Shown here one piece after another: positions 5,173 through 5,300 of a DNA stretch of 5,300 nt. Source of the DNA: Oscillospiraceae bacterium (GTDB lineage: Bacteria; Bacillota_A; Clostridia; Oscillospirales; Ruminococcaceae); contig JAFPQL010000080.1 of assembly GCA_017414145.1 (NCBI GenBank), positions 1 to 5,300 on the forward strand, in the 5' to 3' direction. Numbering within the stretch: position 1 is the stretch's first letter; the number at the start of each line of letters is the position of its first letter. The notes below the pieces were generated by a model, which was not told the DNA's origin, made no database searches, and worked only from the letters and a program-made list of their open reading frames with translations. The position numbers were made by a program, and so were the translations under genes.

Positions 5173-5247
5173 GGTGGGTAAAGGGATTCGAACCCTTGGT
5201 CTTCGGGACCACAATCCGACGCTTTAACCAACTAAGCTATACCCACC
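5173..5247 (-). tRNA. tRNA-His (anticodon GTG)
   Basis: Read on the - strand, the sequence folds into a full cloverleaf. The 7-bp acceptor stem is GTGGGTA with TACCCAC. The D-arm is GCTT/AAGC, the anticodon loop is TTGTGGT with anticodon GTG, the variable loop has five bases, and the T-arm is AAGGG-TTCGAAT-CCCTT. The extra G at position -1 (5247) opposite discriminator C73 (5173) is the hallmark identity element of bacterial tRNA-His. CCA is not encoded: C73 is followed by CTCG, so it must be added by nucleotidyltransferase. The anticodon stem has an A31-C39 mismatch. No convincing promoter is visible upstream in the 50 bases available. Confidence 0.95.
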
Positions 5248-5265
5248 ATATTCAATTTATCTTCA

Positions 5266-5293
5266 CGGAGCGGAAAGCTCCGGTGATGACCGG
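5266..5293. repeat. Two overlapping small dyads at the window edge
   Basis: CGGAGC-GGAAA-GCTCCG (5266-5282) is a perfect 6-bp inverted repeat. It overlaps CCGGT-GATG-ACCGG (5280-5293), so the two hairpins would be mutually exclusive. No T-run follows on either strand within the window. They could be part of a leader or terminator upstream of the tRNA gene; nothing else is recognisable from 5248 to 5300. Confidence 0.35.
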
Positions 5294-5300
5294 ACGCGCC

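Noticed and set aside
4312..5214. - strand ORF (300 codons) covering the end of the ABC gene, the TfoX-like gene, terminators and part of the tRNA
   Set aside because: It would read through a tRNA gene and two hairpins; the amino-acid composition is shadow-like.

Overview
The window looks like a stretch of chromosome from a moderately high-GC Firmicute, most likely a clostridium of the Oscillospiraceae/Ruminococcaceae kind. This is an inference from four things: strong AAGGAGG-type ribosome sites, near-consensus sigma-A promoters, a tRNA gene with no encoded CCA, and the protein families present. Six protein genes and one more in a tight set (seven in all) lie on the + strand. One tRNA gene lies on the - strand at the right end.

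Left part (1-1460). A phosphoribosyltransferase-like gene (18-647) ends in a clear intrinsic terminator. It is followed by a monocistronic mntP-type manganese efflux pump gene (811-1389) with its own extended -10 promoter (739-767), a GTATAC-N9-GTATAC dyad over the -10/start region, and its own terminator (1421-1459).

Central part (1500-5109). One strong promoter (1500-1528) drives an operon whose genes overlap or nearly abut. The order is an HPr-kinase/PEPCK-fold P-loop protein (1566-2300), a PqqD-like peptide-binding protein (2306-2569), a signal-peptidase-like S24/S26 protein (2562-3005), a full-length ABC exporter with fused membrane and ATPase domains (3002-4723), and a TfoX N-terminal-domain protein (4729-5055). 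An intrinsic terminator follows. Kinase-like, PqqD, peptidase-like and exporter genes together are the accessory parts one expects of a ribosomally made, modified and exported peptide. Yet no precursor peptide, radical SAM enzyme, cyclase or other maturase is visible inside the operon or in its flanks here. This orphan cassette is the most interesting item in the window.

Right end (5110-5300). A tRNA-His(GTG) gene on the - strand converges on the operon. Each transcription unit has its own terminator, and the two hairpins sit about 20 bp apart. The final ~50 bases hold two small dyads and no gene that I can support.
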